From assembly GCA_902561095.1 (NCBI GenBank), contig CACEOF010000003.1, positions 1 to 64,000 of the forward strand: a stretch of DNA of 64,000 nucleotides. Direction: 5' to 3'. This document shows, in pieces, positions 28,109-36,870 of the stretch. Origin of the DNA: an uncultured Pelagibacteraceae bacterium (GTDB lineage: Bacteria; Pseudomonadota; Alphaproteobacteria; Pelagibacterales; Pelagibacteraceae). The first letter of the stretch is position 1, and each line of letters starts with the position of its first letter. Both the position numbers and the translations under genes were made by a program. The notes under the pieces are model-generated. The model was not told the DNA's origin. It was given only the letters and a program-made list of their open reading frames with translations, and searched no databases.

Positions 28109-29591
28109 CTGGTTTAGGTTTTAATTTAGAGCGTATTTGACCCCAAAATGGTGTTGATAAACTAATTACAGTCAATACCATAAATAAAATAAATACTCCA
28201 CTGTCAAAGAAGTTCATGAAATTACTCTCATAAATAACCATTGATTGAGTGAAAGTTTCTTCAACCATTTTTCCTAAAATTAAACCCATAACAAAAGGAG
28301 CAGGTGAAAATCCATTTCTTAAAGCAAAATAACCAATTATTCCAGATATCAACATAACCCATACATCGAAAATAGCTGAACTATAAGCGTATGAACCAAT
28401 TAAAGAAAATATAAATACTGAAGGCCATAGAAATCTTTTAGGAATAAAAGTCACATAAGAGAAAAATCTAGCACCCGCTAAACCAATTCCTAGAAATGCA
28501 AAGTTAGCAAATAACATAGCTCCAAAAATTGCGTACACTAGATGTGGAGTTTCTGTTATTAGATAAGGACCTGGTCTGAAACCATGCATAACTAACGCCG
28601 CTAAAATTAAAGCTGTAGTTCCACTTCCAGGTATTCCAAGTGCAAGTGTTGGAACCATTGCACCACCAGCTGCAGCATTATTTGCAGCTTCTGGTCCAAC
28701 TATTCCCTCAGCACATCCTGTACCAAATTTTTCTGGAGTTTTTGAAAATCTTTTAGCTTCATTGTATCCCATCATAGCCGCAACTGTTGAACCCTCTGCT
28801 GGTAATATTCCAATAAATGTTCCAAGACCTGAAGATCTTAGTATGGTACCTTTTAAACTTTTTAATTCAGCAAATGTCGGTAACCTTAATGCTCTTGCAG
28901 ACATTCTTTCAACAGCAGCGTTTAATGTTTTTGATTGTGTTAATAATTCTGACATTGCAAAAAGTCCAATTAAGACTGGTACAAATTTAATACCTTCAGT
29001 TAATTCCTGAACTCCAAAATCATATCTTTCAACTCCTGTGGCTAGGTGAACTCCAATTGTTGATACGAATACTCCTAAGGCCCCTGCTACAAGATTTCTT
29101 ATAGATGATTTACCACTCATGGCAGCTAACATAGATAACGCAAAAACTGATAAACCAAAATATTCTACTGGTCCAAATTTTAAAGCTATGTCAGCAAGTA
29201 AAGGTGTAGCAAATAAAAAGATTACAATTGCAAATATTCCACCTAATACGCTGGAAACTGCTGCTAGACCTAAAGCTCTTCCAGGCTCACCATTTTTTGC
29301 CATTTGATAACCATCTAAAGCAGTAGCAACCGCAGGAGGCGCTCCTGGTGCATTGATAAGTATTGCAGTAATTGATCCACCGAAGGTTCCAGCACAATAT
29401 AATGCCGCCATCATTGATATAGATGCAACAGGATCAAGACTTATCGTGAATGGCATTAACAAAGCAATAGCCATAGGTGAACTTAGTCCAGGTAGAGCAC
29501 CAACTAATACACCAACCAAAACTCCACCAAAAATCAATAAGAGGTTTTGAACCTCCATCAATAATACAAATCCTCTTATTACGTCTTCCAT
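28101..29591 (-). CDS. tctA: Tripartite tricarboxylate transporter, large permease TctA
   Basis: A 496-residue permease with about twelve membrane segments and the TctA signatures GVLVGALPGLSSPMAIAL (about 23-40), GGSITAILINAPGAPPAVAT, and GIPGSGTTALILAALVMHG. It forms the transmembrane channel of a TTT system that takes up tricarboxylates such as citrate or tricarballylate by ion gradient with the TctC binding protein. It is preceded by tctB with a 5-bp gap and overlaps the following SDR by 8 bp. Confidence 0.95.
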   Translation of the reverse strand: MEDVIRGFVLLMEVQNLLLIFGGVLVGVLVGALPGLSSPMAIALLMPFTISLDPVASISMMAALYCAGTFGGSITAILINAPGAPPAVATALDGYQMAKNGEPGRALGLAAVSSVLGGIFAIVIFLFATPLLADIALKFGPVEYFGLSVFALSMLAAMSGKSSIRNLVAGALGVFVSTIGVHLATGVERYDFGVQELTEGIKFVPVLIGLFAMSELLTQSKTLNAAVERMSARALRLPTFAELKSLKGTILRSSGLGTFIGILPAEGSTVAAMMGYNEAKRFSKTPEKFGTGCAEGIVGPEAANNAAAGGAMVPTLALGIPGSGTTALILAALVMHGFRPGPYLITETPHLVYAIFGAMLFANFAFLGIGLAGARFFSYVTFIPKRFLWPSVFIFSLIGSYAYSSAIFDVWVMLISGIIGYFALRNGFSPAPFVMGLILGKMVEETFTQSMVIYESNFMNFFDSGVFILFMVLTVISLSTPFWGQIRSKLKPKPVE

Positions 29592-29596
29592 AATTT

Positions 29597-30127
29597 TTAT
29601 TTAAGTAATTCCAGTATTCCAGGATTAAAATATAATCCTAGCAATTTATTGAATAATAAATAAACAAAACCAGGAAACACAACTGAATATATAGCGACTG
29701 CTATATAATTTCTTTCTCCCCAAAGAAGAGGTAAGGCTAAACAAGTGATAAACATTGTTACAACTGCACCTAAAAATTCAGCAAAAGAAACTATTACAAG
29801 TAATAGAACTATTGTGAACCAAGTTATTGGTAATGTTCTATCACCTCTATCTTTATCTATTTTTGCTATTTTTGCTGGAGTAATTTTGAATTCAAAAGGT
29901 ATAATAGCAACTAGAATAAATAATATTGTAATAAGCATTTTTGGAAATACATCTGCATTTAAAGTATCTCCTAAAATAGCAGGGGCTTCTGGAAATTTTC
30001 CAGCCTCGTAGTACATGAACGCCCCAAAAGCAACTAATATGATCGCAAGTACTAAATCTTTTTTATGAATAAACCCTGCGCCCAATGTTTTGGGCGCAAA
30101 GTCAAAAGTTTTTTTTTCGTCTGACAT
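29597..30127 (-). CDS. tctB: Tripartite tricarboxylate transporter, small permease TctB
   Basis: A 176-residue protein with four membrane segments, the usual TctB length and topology. The order tctC-tctB-tctA is canonical, and sequence identity among TctB proteins is low, so context is the main support. The start shares a TAATG junction with tctC. A GC-rich hairpin lies within the first 50 bases of the gene. Confidence 0.88.
   Translation of the reverse strand: MSDEKKTFDFAPKTLGAGFIHKKDLVLAIILVAFGAFMYYEAGKFPEAPAILGDTLNADVFPKMLITILFILVAIIPFEFKITPAKIAKIDKDRGDRTLPITWFTIVLLLVIVSFAEFLGAVVTMFITCLALPLLWGERNYIAVAIYSVVFPGFVYLLFNKLLGLYFNPGILELLK
30077..30098 (-). other. GC-rich hairpin at the tctC-tctB boundary
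   Basis: TGCGCCCAA and TTGGGCGCA (30077-30085 and 30090-30098) form a perfect 9-bp stem with a 4-base loop, 30-50 nt downstream of the tctB start codon on the transcribed strand. Such stability is unusual in this A+T-rich window. It could protect the 3' end of tctC mRNA and favour binding-protein expression over the permeases, as seen in other binding-protein operons. It is also coding sequence (around APKTLGA), so selection on protein is the alternative. Confidence 0.6.
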
Positions 30128-31116
30128 TAATTAGTTAAACCTAATCCTTTTAATGCCTCAGCAGCTTTTGCGTAATTTTCTTTAAGTTGCTTATCCCAAA
30201 CCTCTGTACCAGCTGGGCTAGTTGCAGGATCTAGAGATGCACCTTTAAGATAATTTGCGAAAGTGTCATGCTTCATAGCTTTAACCATACCTTTAGAAAG
30301 CGCATCAATTCTGTCTTGAGGCGTTCCTTTTAGTACAGCATATCCTCTTGTAGTAACAACTTTAACTTCATGACCCATTTCATATGAAGTTGGAACTTTT
30401 GGATAGTCTGCCATTTTCTTATCATGTAACAAAAGAATTGCTTTAATTTTTTTATCTTCAATTAAAGCAGCTGCTTCTGATGGATTCAATAACGATGCTT
30501 CAACTTTTCCAGATGCCAAAGCTTGTAAACTTTGCGCACCAGATCCAAATGAAACAGCTTTAAATGGAACATCAGCAACTGTCGAATAGTTATACATTCC
30601 AATGTGCTCAGTACCACCAATAGATGCTATTGCAGTTATGATCGGTTTTTCTTTTGATCTTTTAATGAACTTTTTAATAGTGCTTAACTCTTTATTTTGA
30701 GCATTAACTACGATAAAAGTTGGCTCTTCCATAGCTCTAGCAACTCCAACAAGATCATCGATCTTCATGTTAGATTTACCTCTAGCCATTGTGTATAAAT
30801 GTGACTCTGTTAAAGCCATAATTGTACAACCATCTTTTGGTCTTGTTAAAGTGTAGTTTTGAGCTTTAGCTCCTGATCCACCTCTTTTACCTACGATTTG
30901 CATATCAGCTTTTAGAGTTCTTCTAGATCTGATAGACATCATTCTGGCAGTTGTATCTGTTCCTCCACCATAAGAAGCATGAATCACAACTTGTATTGGA
31001 TCACACTCTTTAGTAGCAAAAGTTTCAGCAACTACTGATGTACTAGCTATCGATGTGTAAGTAAGAGCGAATAAAGAAAAAAAAGCAAAAAACTTTTTCA
31101 AATTTAGTTTGAACAT
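30127..31116 (-). CDS. tctC: Tripartite tricarboxylate transporter substrate-binding protein TctC
   Basis: A 329-residue periplasmic receptor. The chosen ATG 31116 gives a clean signal peptide (MFKLNLKKFFAFF onward, cleavage near VVAE) behind a strong ribosome site GAGAGGG; the upstream ATG 31152 would place 12 charged residues before it. Mature-domain hallmarks are VIHASYGGGTDTTARM and the PAGTEVWDKQL end. It captures a carboxylated substrate in the periplasm and delivers it to TctAB. It is divergent from the PrpD gene, with a candidate IclR operator between. Confidence 0.93.
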   Translation of the reverse strand: MFKLNLKKFFAFFSLFALTYTSIASTSVVAETFATKECDPIQVVIHASYGGGTDTTARMMSIRSRRTLKADMQIVGKRGGSGAKAQNYTLTRPKDGCTIMALTESHLYTMARGKSNMKIDDLVGVARAMEEPTFIVVNAQNKELSTIKKFIKRSKEKPIITAIASIGGTEHIGMYNYSTVADVPFKAVSFGSGAQSLQALASGKVEASLLNPSEAAALIEDKKIKAILLLHDKKMADYPKVPTSYEMGHEVKVVTTRGYAVLKGTPQDRIDALSKGMVKAMKHDTFANYLKGASLDPATSPAGTEVWDKQLKENYAKAAEALKGLGLTN

Positions 31117-31196
31117 AATTTCCCTCTCAGTTAGTTTTATTAAAATTGACAAACGTTAACACATTAATAGAGTTAAGTTCAATATGTAAAATGTCA

Positions 31197-31212
31197 TTTC
31201 ATATTATGAAAC
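31197..31212. promoter_or_regulatory. Candidate IclR operator, site 1 (tctC / prpD divergent region)
   Basis: TTTCATATTATGAAAC is a near-perfect palindrome (TTTCAT/ATGAAA) in the 120-bp divergent region between tctC and the prpD-like gene. It shares 13 of 16 bases with the site in front of the iclR gene at 43748. Its position would allow control of both divergent operons. Confidence 0.55.
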
Positions 31213-31236
31213 ATAATTCATTTATTTAGTTAACTT

Positions 31237-32748
31237 ATGAAAACACATCCAATTAAACTTCAAAAACCGGGAAAAAAAATAAGTAAAAAAAATCACCTAG
31301 CTTGGCTAATTGCTAAGATGGCTTCTGAAGATTGGAATTTAAACAAAGATGTAATTGAGATGGTTGGCAATAGGATTATTGACAATGCAGGTGTTGCAGT
31401 TGCTGCTTTAAATAGGGAGGCAGTTAAAATTGCTAGAGCACAAGCGATGCAGTTTGAAAATAGAAGTGGTGCGACTTTAATTGGATTAAATTCAAAAAAA
31501 AAATTTGATTGTCAGTGGGCAGCCTGGGCAAATGCAGTAGCAGTGAGAGAATTAGATTTTCATGACAATATAATGGCTAAAGAAACTTGCCATCCTGGAG
31601 ACTGCATACCAACTATTTTAGCAGTAGCGCAGCAAAGAAATTGTAATGGTAAAGATTTAATAAAAGCTATTGCAACAAGTTATGAAACACAATTAAGGTT
31701 ATCAATGTCAATTGCTCTTAATCCAAATAAGATTGATCATGTAGGACATTTAGGTCCAGCAATTACTAGTGGAATTGGTAGACTTTTAAAGTTAGATATA
31801 GAAACAATTTATCAAGCGATACAGTGGAGTGCACACACGTCTATTTTTACAAGACAAGGAAGAAAAGGAAACTTATCTAGCTGGAAAGCTTATGCTCCTG
31901 GGTTAGTTGGTAAAAATGCAATAGATGCAATTGATAGAGCAATCAGAGGTGATAAATCACCAAGTCCAGTTTGGGAGGGTGATTATGGTATCATTTCAAT
32001 TTTATTAGAAAAAGAAAACAAAAATATAAAAATTAATTTACCTGAAAAAAATGAATCTAGAAATGGAATTTTAGGAACTTTTACAAAAGAACATTCAGCA
32101 GGTTATCATGGAAATGCTTTAATTGATTTAGCATTTAAGATGAGAAAAAAAATTAAAAATATAAAGCAGATAAAAAAAATAAATATTTATTCAAAAAAAT
32201 ATACCCATATTGTGATGGGTAGTGGGAGCAATGATAATGAAAAGTATAGTCCTAAAGCCTCAAGAGAAACTCTTGACCATTCAGCAATGTATATTTTTGC
32301 AGTTGCTTTGGAAGATGGAGCTTGGCACCACGAAAAAAGTTATTCTAAAAAAAGAAAAAATAAACTTGATACGATTAAATTATGGAGAAAAATAAAAACT
32401 TTTGAAAGTAAAAGTTGGAATAAAAAGTATTATGATGAACCTGATCCTTTAAAAAAAGCACAAGGAGCAAAAGTAGAAATAGAGCTTATGAATGGACTAA
32501 AAATAATTGACCAACTAGAATTTGCCAATGCTCATCCAAATGGAAAAACTCCTTTTGGAAGAGATGAATATATTAATAAAATGAAAATTTTGACTAAAAA
32601 TACAATTCATAAACAAGAAGAAAATAGATTTATAAATTTAATTGGTAATCTGGAAAAATTAAAATCAAATGAAATAAAGACTTTAAATATAGTCTGCAAA
32701 GAAAAACATTTAGACTTCAAAAAAAATAATATAAAAGGTATTTTCTAA
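31237..32748 (+). CDS. prpD: MmgE/PrpD family protein, 2-methylcitrate dehydratase type (503 aa)
   Basis: This 503-residue paralog is the one closest to genuine PrpD: VRELDFHDN at 103-111 matches the PrpD tract around the catalytic Asp/Asn, followed by CHPGDCIPTILAVAQ (118-132), and the length is close to the 480-490 of PrpD. It would dehydrate 2-methylcitrate or a related tricarboxylate. It starts an operon with a second MmgE/PrpD gene, TauE/SafE and a TauD-type dioxygenase. No prpC or prpE is present in the window, so propionate as the carbon source is not implied. Confidence 0.8.
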   Translation: MKTHPIKLQKPGKKISKKNHLAWLIAKMASEDWNLNKDVIEMVGNRIIDNAGVAVAALNREAVKIARAQAMQFENRSGATLIGLNSKKKFDCQWAAWANAVAVRELDFHDNIMAKETCHPGDCIPTILAVAQQRNCNGKDLIKAIATSYETQLRLSMSIALNPNKIDHVGHLGPAITSGIGRLLKLDIETIYQAIQWSAHTSIFTRQGRKGNLSSWKAYAPGLVGKNAIDAIDRAIRGDKSPSPVWEGDYGIISILLEKENKNIKINLPEKNESRNGILGTFTKEHSAGYHGNALIDLAFKMRKKIKNIKQIKKINIYSKKYTHIVMGSGSNDNEKYSPKASRETLDHSAMYIFAVALEDGAWHHEKSYSKKRKNKLDTIKLWRKIKTFESKSWNKKYYDEPDPLKKAQGAKVEIELMNGLKIIDQLEFANAHPNGKTPFGRDEYINKMKILTKNTIHKQEENRFINLIGNLEKLKSNEIKTLNIVCKEKHLDFKKNNIKGIF

Positions 32749-34094
32749 TGAAAATCCAGGATGATTTAACAAAATATATTTCAACAGCTTTAAGTAATAA
32801 TCTACCTGAAAAAACTAAAATCAAAACACGTTTTCATTTACTAGATGCGATTGTTTCTATACTTACAGGGAGGCTTTTGCCTCCTGGACAAAAAGGTTTT
32901 AATTTTTCAAAAAATCAAGGCGGAGTAAAGGAGGCCACTTTATTAGGTAATAATATTAAAGTTTCGGCAATAAATGCTGCATTTTCAAATGGTATGGCTG
33001 CTCATGCTAACGAAACTGATGACTCACATACAAAAGGAAGATTTCATCCAGGTTGCGCAATAATTCCAACAACACTGGCAATCGCAGAAAAAGAAAATCT
33101 TAGCAGTGAGGAAATTTTTAAAGGTATTGCTTTGGGTTATGATGTTGGCGTTAGGTTTACAACAAGCCTTGGATATAAAACACCTAAAACTAGTATTTTT
33201 GCAACTCACAGTATAGGACCAATTTTTGGAAGTGCAGCTTCTGCTGGTGCGTTATTAAAATTAACTCACGAACAATGCAATTATTTGATTTCATATACTG
33301 TTCAACAAGCTTCAGGATTAGCATGTTGGAATAGAGATCCTGATCATATTGAGAAAGCATTTGTATTCTCTGGAATGACATCAAGAAATGCCATTTATTC
33401 AGCATTATTAGCCAAAGATAATTTTACATCTGTGAGAGATCCGATCTTAGGAGAAAGGGGATTTCATGCAGGCTTTGCTCACAATGCTAAACCTGAACTG
33501 TTAAACGAAAAATTAGGTGAAAATTTTGAAATTGATAATGCCTCATTAAAAAAATGGTCTGTAGGCTCACCAATTCAATCCATGATGGATGCAATAGAGT
33601 ATTTACTTCTAAATAATGAATTTAATTACAAAGATATAAAAGAATTAACAGTAGAAATACCAGCTGATCGTTTTCACATTGTTAATGATAGAGAAATTCC
33701 ATCTATCAGTGCACAACATTTAATTGCCGTTCATTTAATAAAAAAAACTATGGGATATGAAGAGGCACATGATGAAAAACTATTCAACGACTCGGAAGTA
33801 GTAAGTTTGAGAAAAAAAATTAAATCTATTTCAAGTGAGGAATTAGCAATTGCTAGACCAGAAAGGCAGTCTAAAATTACAATTATCTTAAATAATGATA
33901 AAAAACTATTTTACCATGCAAAGTCTGTTCGTGGAACTCCAGATAACCCCATGGAAGAAAAGGATATTATTGCGAAATCAAAAAGATTGTTTTCAGTTTT
34001 TAAAACATCTAAAACCGATGATCTTATTGATTTAATTTTACATCAAGACTTTAATGCCAGTGAATTAGTTAAGTTGTGTGATCTTAATCTTTGA
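32748..34094 (+). CDS. MmgE/PrpD family protein (448 aa)
   Basis: A second PrpD-fold protein, sharing a TAATG junction with the preceding prpD-like gene. Tracts: AAHANETDDSH (84-94), RFHPGCAIIPTTLA (98-111), and a GSAASAGALLKL region. It is clearly divergent from the other three paralogs in the island, so recent tandem duplication is unlikely. It may act on another stereoisomer or form a heteromeric enzyme with its neighbour; this is inference from coupling. The end overlaps the TauE start region. Confidence 0.84.
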   Translation: MKIQDDLTKYISTALSNNLPEKTKIKTRFHLLDAIVSILTGRLLPPGQKGFNFSKNQGGVKEATLLGNNIKVSAINAAFSNGMAAHANETDDSHTKGRFHPGCAIIPTTLAIAEKENLSSEEIFKGIALGYDVGVRFTTSLGYKTPKTSIFATHSIGPIFGSAASAGALLKLTHEQCNYLISYTVQQASGLACWNRDPDHIEKAFVFSGMTSRNAIYSALLAKDNFTSVRDPILGERGFHAGFAHNAKPELLNEKLGENFEIDNASLKKWSVGSPIQSMMDAIEYLLLNNEFNYKDIKELTVEIPADRFHIVNDREIPSISAQHLIAVHLIKKTMGYEEAHDEKLFNDSEVVSLRKKIKSISSEELAIARPERQSKITIILNNDKKLFYHAKSVRGTPDNPMEEKDIIAKSKRLFSVFKTSKTDDLIDLILHQDFNASELVKLCDLNL

Positions 34095-34099
34095 GATTA

Positions 34100-34852
34100 A
34101 TGGACTTTTCATCTCTTTTACCTGAAACAATTTCAATATATGCAGCAGTTTTTTTAATAATTCTAAATTTAATTTGTTCTTTTATATCCACTGCCTTAAG
34201 TCTTGGTGGTGGAATTCTAATGTTAGTGGGTTTATCATTTATTGTACCACCACTCGCGTTAATACCTGTTCATGGAATAGTTCAATTAGGGTCAAATTTT
34301 GCAAGAATATTTGTCTCTGTTAAAGATTTAGATAAAAGTGTTATTCTTCCGTTCATTATTGGTAGTTTAATAGGATCATATTTGGGAGTAAATATTTATG
34401 AAGTATTAGATCCCTCAATTGGACAGGTAGGGGTTGGGTTATTTATACTTTATTCTATCTTTGGTAAATTTCCAAAACTTGGAAAAAAGTATATTTTTTT
34501 TGGTGGGGCAGTATCATCAACATTGTCGATGTTATTTGGTGCTTCAGGTCCATTAATATCAGCGTTGATTAAAAATTTTAACTTTAATCCAGTTAAACAT
34601 GTGGTCACACATGGTTCTTTAATGACTTTTCAACATTTATTTAAATCATTAGCATTTTTTTTTATAGGTTTTGCTTTTGAGGAATATATATTTCTAGTTG
34701 GATTAATGATTTTAGTTGGCTTTGTTGGGACTTTTATAGGCAAGCTTGTTTTAGTCTCTAAAGGAGAGAAATATTTTAAAAAAGTATTAACCTTCATACT
34801 ACTATTTGGCGCGCTTAGATTAATTTATATAGGTTTAGAGCCTTATTTGTAA
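34100..34852 (+). CDS. TauE/SafE family membrane permease (copy B)
   Basis: About 250 residues with eight predicted membrane helices and the family motif ALSLGGGILMLVG near the N-terminus. ATG 34100 lies 5 bp after the MmgE stop; an in-frame TTG at 34091 would add three residues and overlap the stop. It mirrors copy A (25218-25991): each copy follows an MmgE/PrpD gene at the distal end of one of the two divergent operons. Substrate is unknown; organic acid or sulfonate transport is suggested by context. Confidence 0.8.
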   Translation: MDFSSLLPETISIYAAVFLIILNLICSFISTALSLGGGILMLVGLSFIVPPLALIPVHGIVQLGSNFARIFVSVKDLDKSVILPFIIGSLIGSYLGVNIYEVLDPSIGQVGVGLFILYSIFGKFPKLGKKYIFFGGAVSSTLSMLFGASGPLISALIKNFNFNPVKHVVTHGSLMTFQHLFKSLAFFFIGFAFEEYIFLVGLMILVGFVGTFIGKLVLVSKGEKYFKKVLTFILLFGALRLIYIGLEPYL

Positions 34853-34886
34853 TTAATGAAAACTTATTTATATATTATGAGTAATT

Positions 34887-35735
34887 ATGAATTTAATTAA
34901 AAGTAAAAAAGCTTTATCAGCTGAAATTGTAAATATTGATTTATCAAAAGATTTAAAAGTAGATCAGATTAATTTTATCCAAAAAGCTTGGGATGAAAAT
35001 TTAGTTTTGACATTTAAAAATCAAAAATTAAATGATCCACAATTATTAAAATTTAGTAAATACTTTGGAAATTTAGACTTACCTGCACCTAATCCATATG
35101 GGATAAATTTTTCACCTGAATACCCAGAAATAAACGTAATATCAAATGTTAAAGAAAAAGGAAAACCAATTGGTATTCTTGGTGATGGCGAGGCCACATG
35201 GCATGCTGATATGACCTATAATGAAATTCCGCCAAAAGGTGCAATTTTGTACTCGTTAGAAGTACCAAAAAATCAAGGTGATACACACTTTTCTAATATG
35301 ATTGCTGCTTATGAGGATATGCCTGAGCGCTTAATAAAAAAAATTGATGGTAAAATTTTAATTCATGATGCCTCACATAATAGTGCTGGACAATTAAGAA
35401 AAGGGTACAAAGAAAATGCTGATCCATCTCTAACGCCAGGAGCAAAACATCCAATTATTTTTAAAGATCCTACTACTCAAAAAAAATCACTTTTTCTTGG
35501 CAGAAGACCACATGCTTATATAGTTGGAATGACTATTGATGAAAGTGAGAGTCTACTAAATGAATTATGGTTACATGCTACGCAAGAAAAATATACCTTT
35601 ACCCATCGATGGCAAAATAACGAGGTTTTGATGTGGAAAAATCTTTTTGTCTTACACAAAAGAGACTCATTTGACCCAAATACTAGACGGGTTATGCATA
35701 GAACTCAAATAAGTGGAGATATAAGAATTTCTTAG
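34887..35735 (+). CDS. TauD/TfdA-type 2-oxoglutarate-dependent dioxygenase
   Basis: A 282-residue enzyme with the iron facial triad visible: His106 and Asp108 in TWHADMTY, and the distal His257 in VLHKRD, followed by the 2-oxoglutarate-binding Arg in TRRVMHRTQ. Relatives hydroxylate taurine, aromatic ethers or other small carboxylates and sulfonates with release of succinate. The substrate cannot be inferred; placement in the island suggests a step that makes an organic acid. It ends the plus-strand operon and overlaps convergent prpF by 4 bp. Confidence 0.85.
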   Translation: MNLIKSKKALSAEIVNIDLSKDLKVDQINFIQKAWDENLVLTFKNQKLNDPQLLKFSKYFGNLDLPAPNPYGINFSPEYPEINVISNVKEKGKPIGILGDGEATWHADMTYNEIPPKGAILYSLEVPKNQGDTHFSNMIAAYEDMPERLIKKIDGKILIHDASHNSAGQLRKGYKENADPSLTPGAKHPIIFKDPTTQKKSLFLGRRPHAYIVGMTIDESESLLNELWLHATQEKYTFTHRWQNNEVLMWKNLFVLHKRDSFDPNTRRVMHRTQISGDIRIS

Positions 35736-36865
35736 ACCAAAACTTCACCACGCATAAGTGGTCTGAATGTTCTATAAAAAATTGCAGATTTTGCAAAGGG
35801 CTTTCCTTCTTTACTTTCGATAACAGCTCCCGCTGTCATTATTCCTGATGGATTTCCTGCGCGTAGTTCCATTGGGTTAGAGTCTTTTCTTTTCACATTA
35901 TTTGGGATAGTACCCTCAATTGCAGCAGCAACACCAATATTCACTCCGGCAGTACCCATTATTGCTTTATGAGTTTTTTCCATTGAAAACATTCTAGTTG
36001 TAATATCTTGATCTTTAGAATTAATTTTGGTTCCATCCAAACTAACATAATCTTTTGCAGAAGTTACAATTCCAATTCTAGGTGTGTTCATTGGTGCATC
36101 ATCTTCTGATTTTGATAAACCAATAATATGTGCAGACTTTCGTCTTATTTTTTGTATTAAATTCATTTTATCAATTTGTGCATCAAGTACATCTGGTGTT
36201 TCTGTACCTTCTAAACCAATATCCTCTGCAAGCAAATATACAAGAGGTGTTGCGGCGTCAATAATACTTACATTAATTTTGCCAAAATCTTTAATTTCTA
36301 TTTCATCAATTACATTTCCCGTAGGGAGAAGTTTTCCTGTTCCAGACCCTCCAGGTTCTAAATAATCTAATCTAACTTTGGATCCAGTTCCATGAACTCC
36401 CGCAATCGAATAGTCACCTTCGATTAATGGTTTTCCATCTTTAACATTAAAAGTTGAATGGATGATTTTGTTAGTATTAACTTGGTAAATTCTTATTTTA
36501 TTTTCACCCTCTTTTGGTTTAATTATACCCTCTTGAATTGCATAGGGTCCAACTGCACCTGATAAATTACCACAATTATTATTCCATTCTGCAATAGGTT
36601 TATCTATAGCAATCTGAATAAAGTTATAGTCAACATCAGCATCATCTCGATCTGATGGACTTATAATAACACACTTAGAAACTGATGATACACCACCACC
36701 CATTCCATTTAACTGTCTTTTGTTAAAGTCTGGACTTCCAATAACTTTTAGAAACAAATCATTTAACTCTTTTTGATTTGAGGTAGGTAAATCTTTCTTT
36801 TGAAAGAAAACACCTTTACTTGTTCCACCTCGATAATATGTAGCCTTGATCCATCTTTGTGCCAT
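35732..36865 (-). CDS. prpF: PrpF family isomerase
   Basis: A 377-residue PrpF-family protein (diaminopimelate-epimerase-like fold) with YYRGGTSKGVFF (10-21), NGMGGGVSSVSK and NNNCGNLSGAVGPYA. PrpF isomerises 2-methyl-aconitate and trans-aconitate, and related enzymes tautomerise 4-oxalomesaconate. Directly upstream on the same strand, 5 bp away, is an aconitase; the AcnD-PrpF pair is known from methylcitrate degradation where PrpD is absent. Here PrpD-type genes are also present nearby, so the exact substrate is open. Confidence 0.88.
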   Translation of the reverse strand: MAQRWIKATYYRGGTSKGVFFQKKDLPTSNQKELNDLFLKVIGSPDFNKRQLNGMGGGVSSVSKCVIISPSDRDDADVDYNFIQIAIDKPIAEWNNNCGNLSGAVGPYAIQEGIIKPKEGENKIRIYQVNTNKIIHSTFNVKDGKPLIEGDYSIAGVHGTGSKVRLDYLEPGGSGTGKLLPTGNVIDEIEIKDFGKINVSIIDAATPLVYLLAEDIGLEGTETPDVLDAQIDKMNLIQKIRRKSAHIIGLSKSEDDAPMNTPRIGIVTSAKDYVSLDGTKINSKDQDITTRMFSMEKTHKAIMGTAGVNIGVAAAIEGTIPNNVKRKDSNPMELRAGNPSGIMTAGAVIESKEGKPFAKSAIFYRTFRPLMRGEVLV

Positions 36866-36870
36866 TAATC

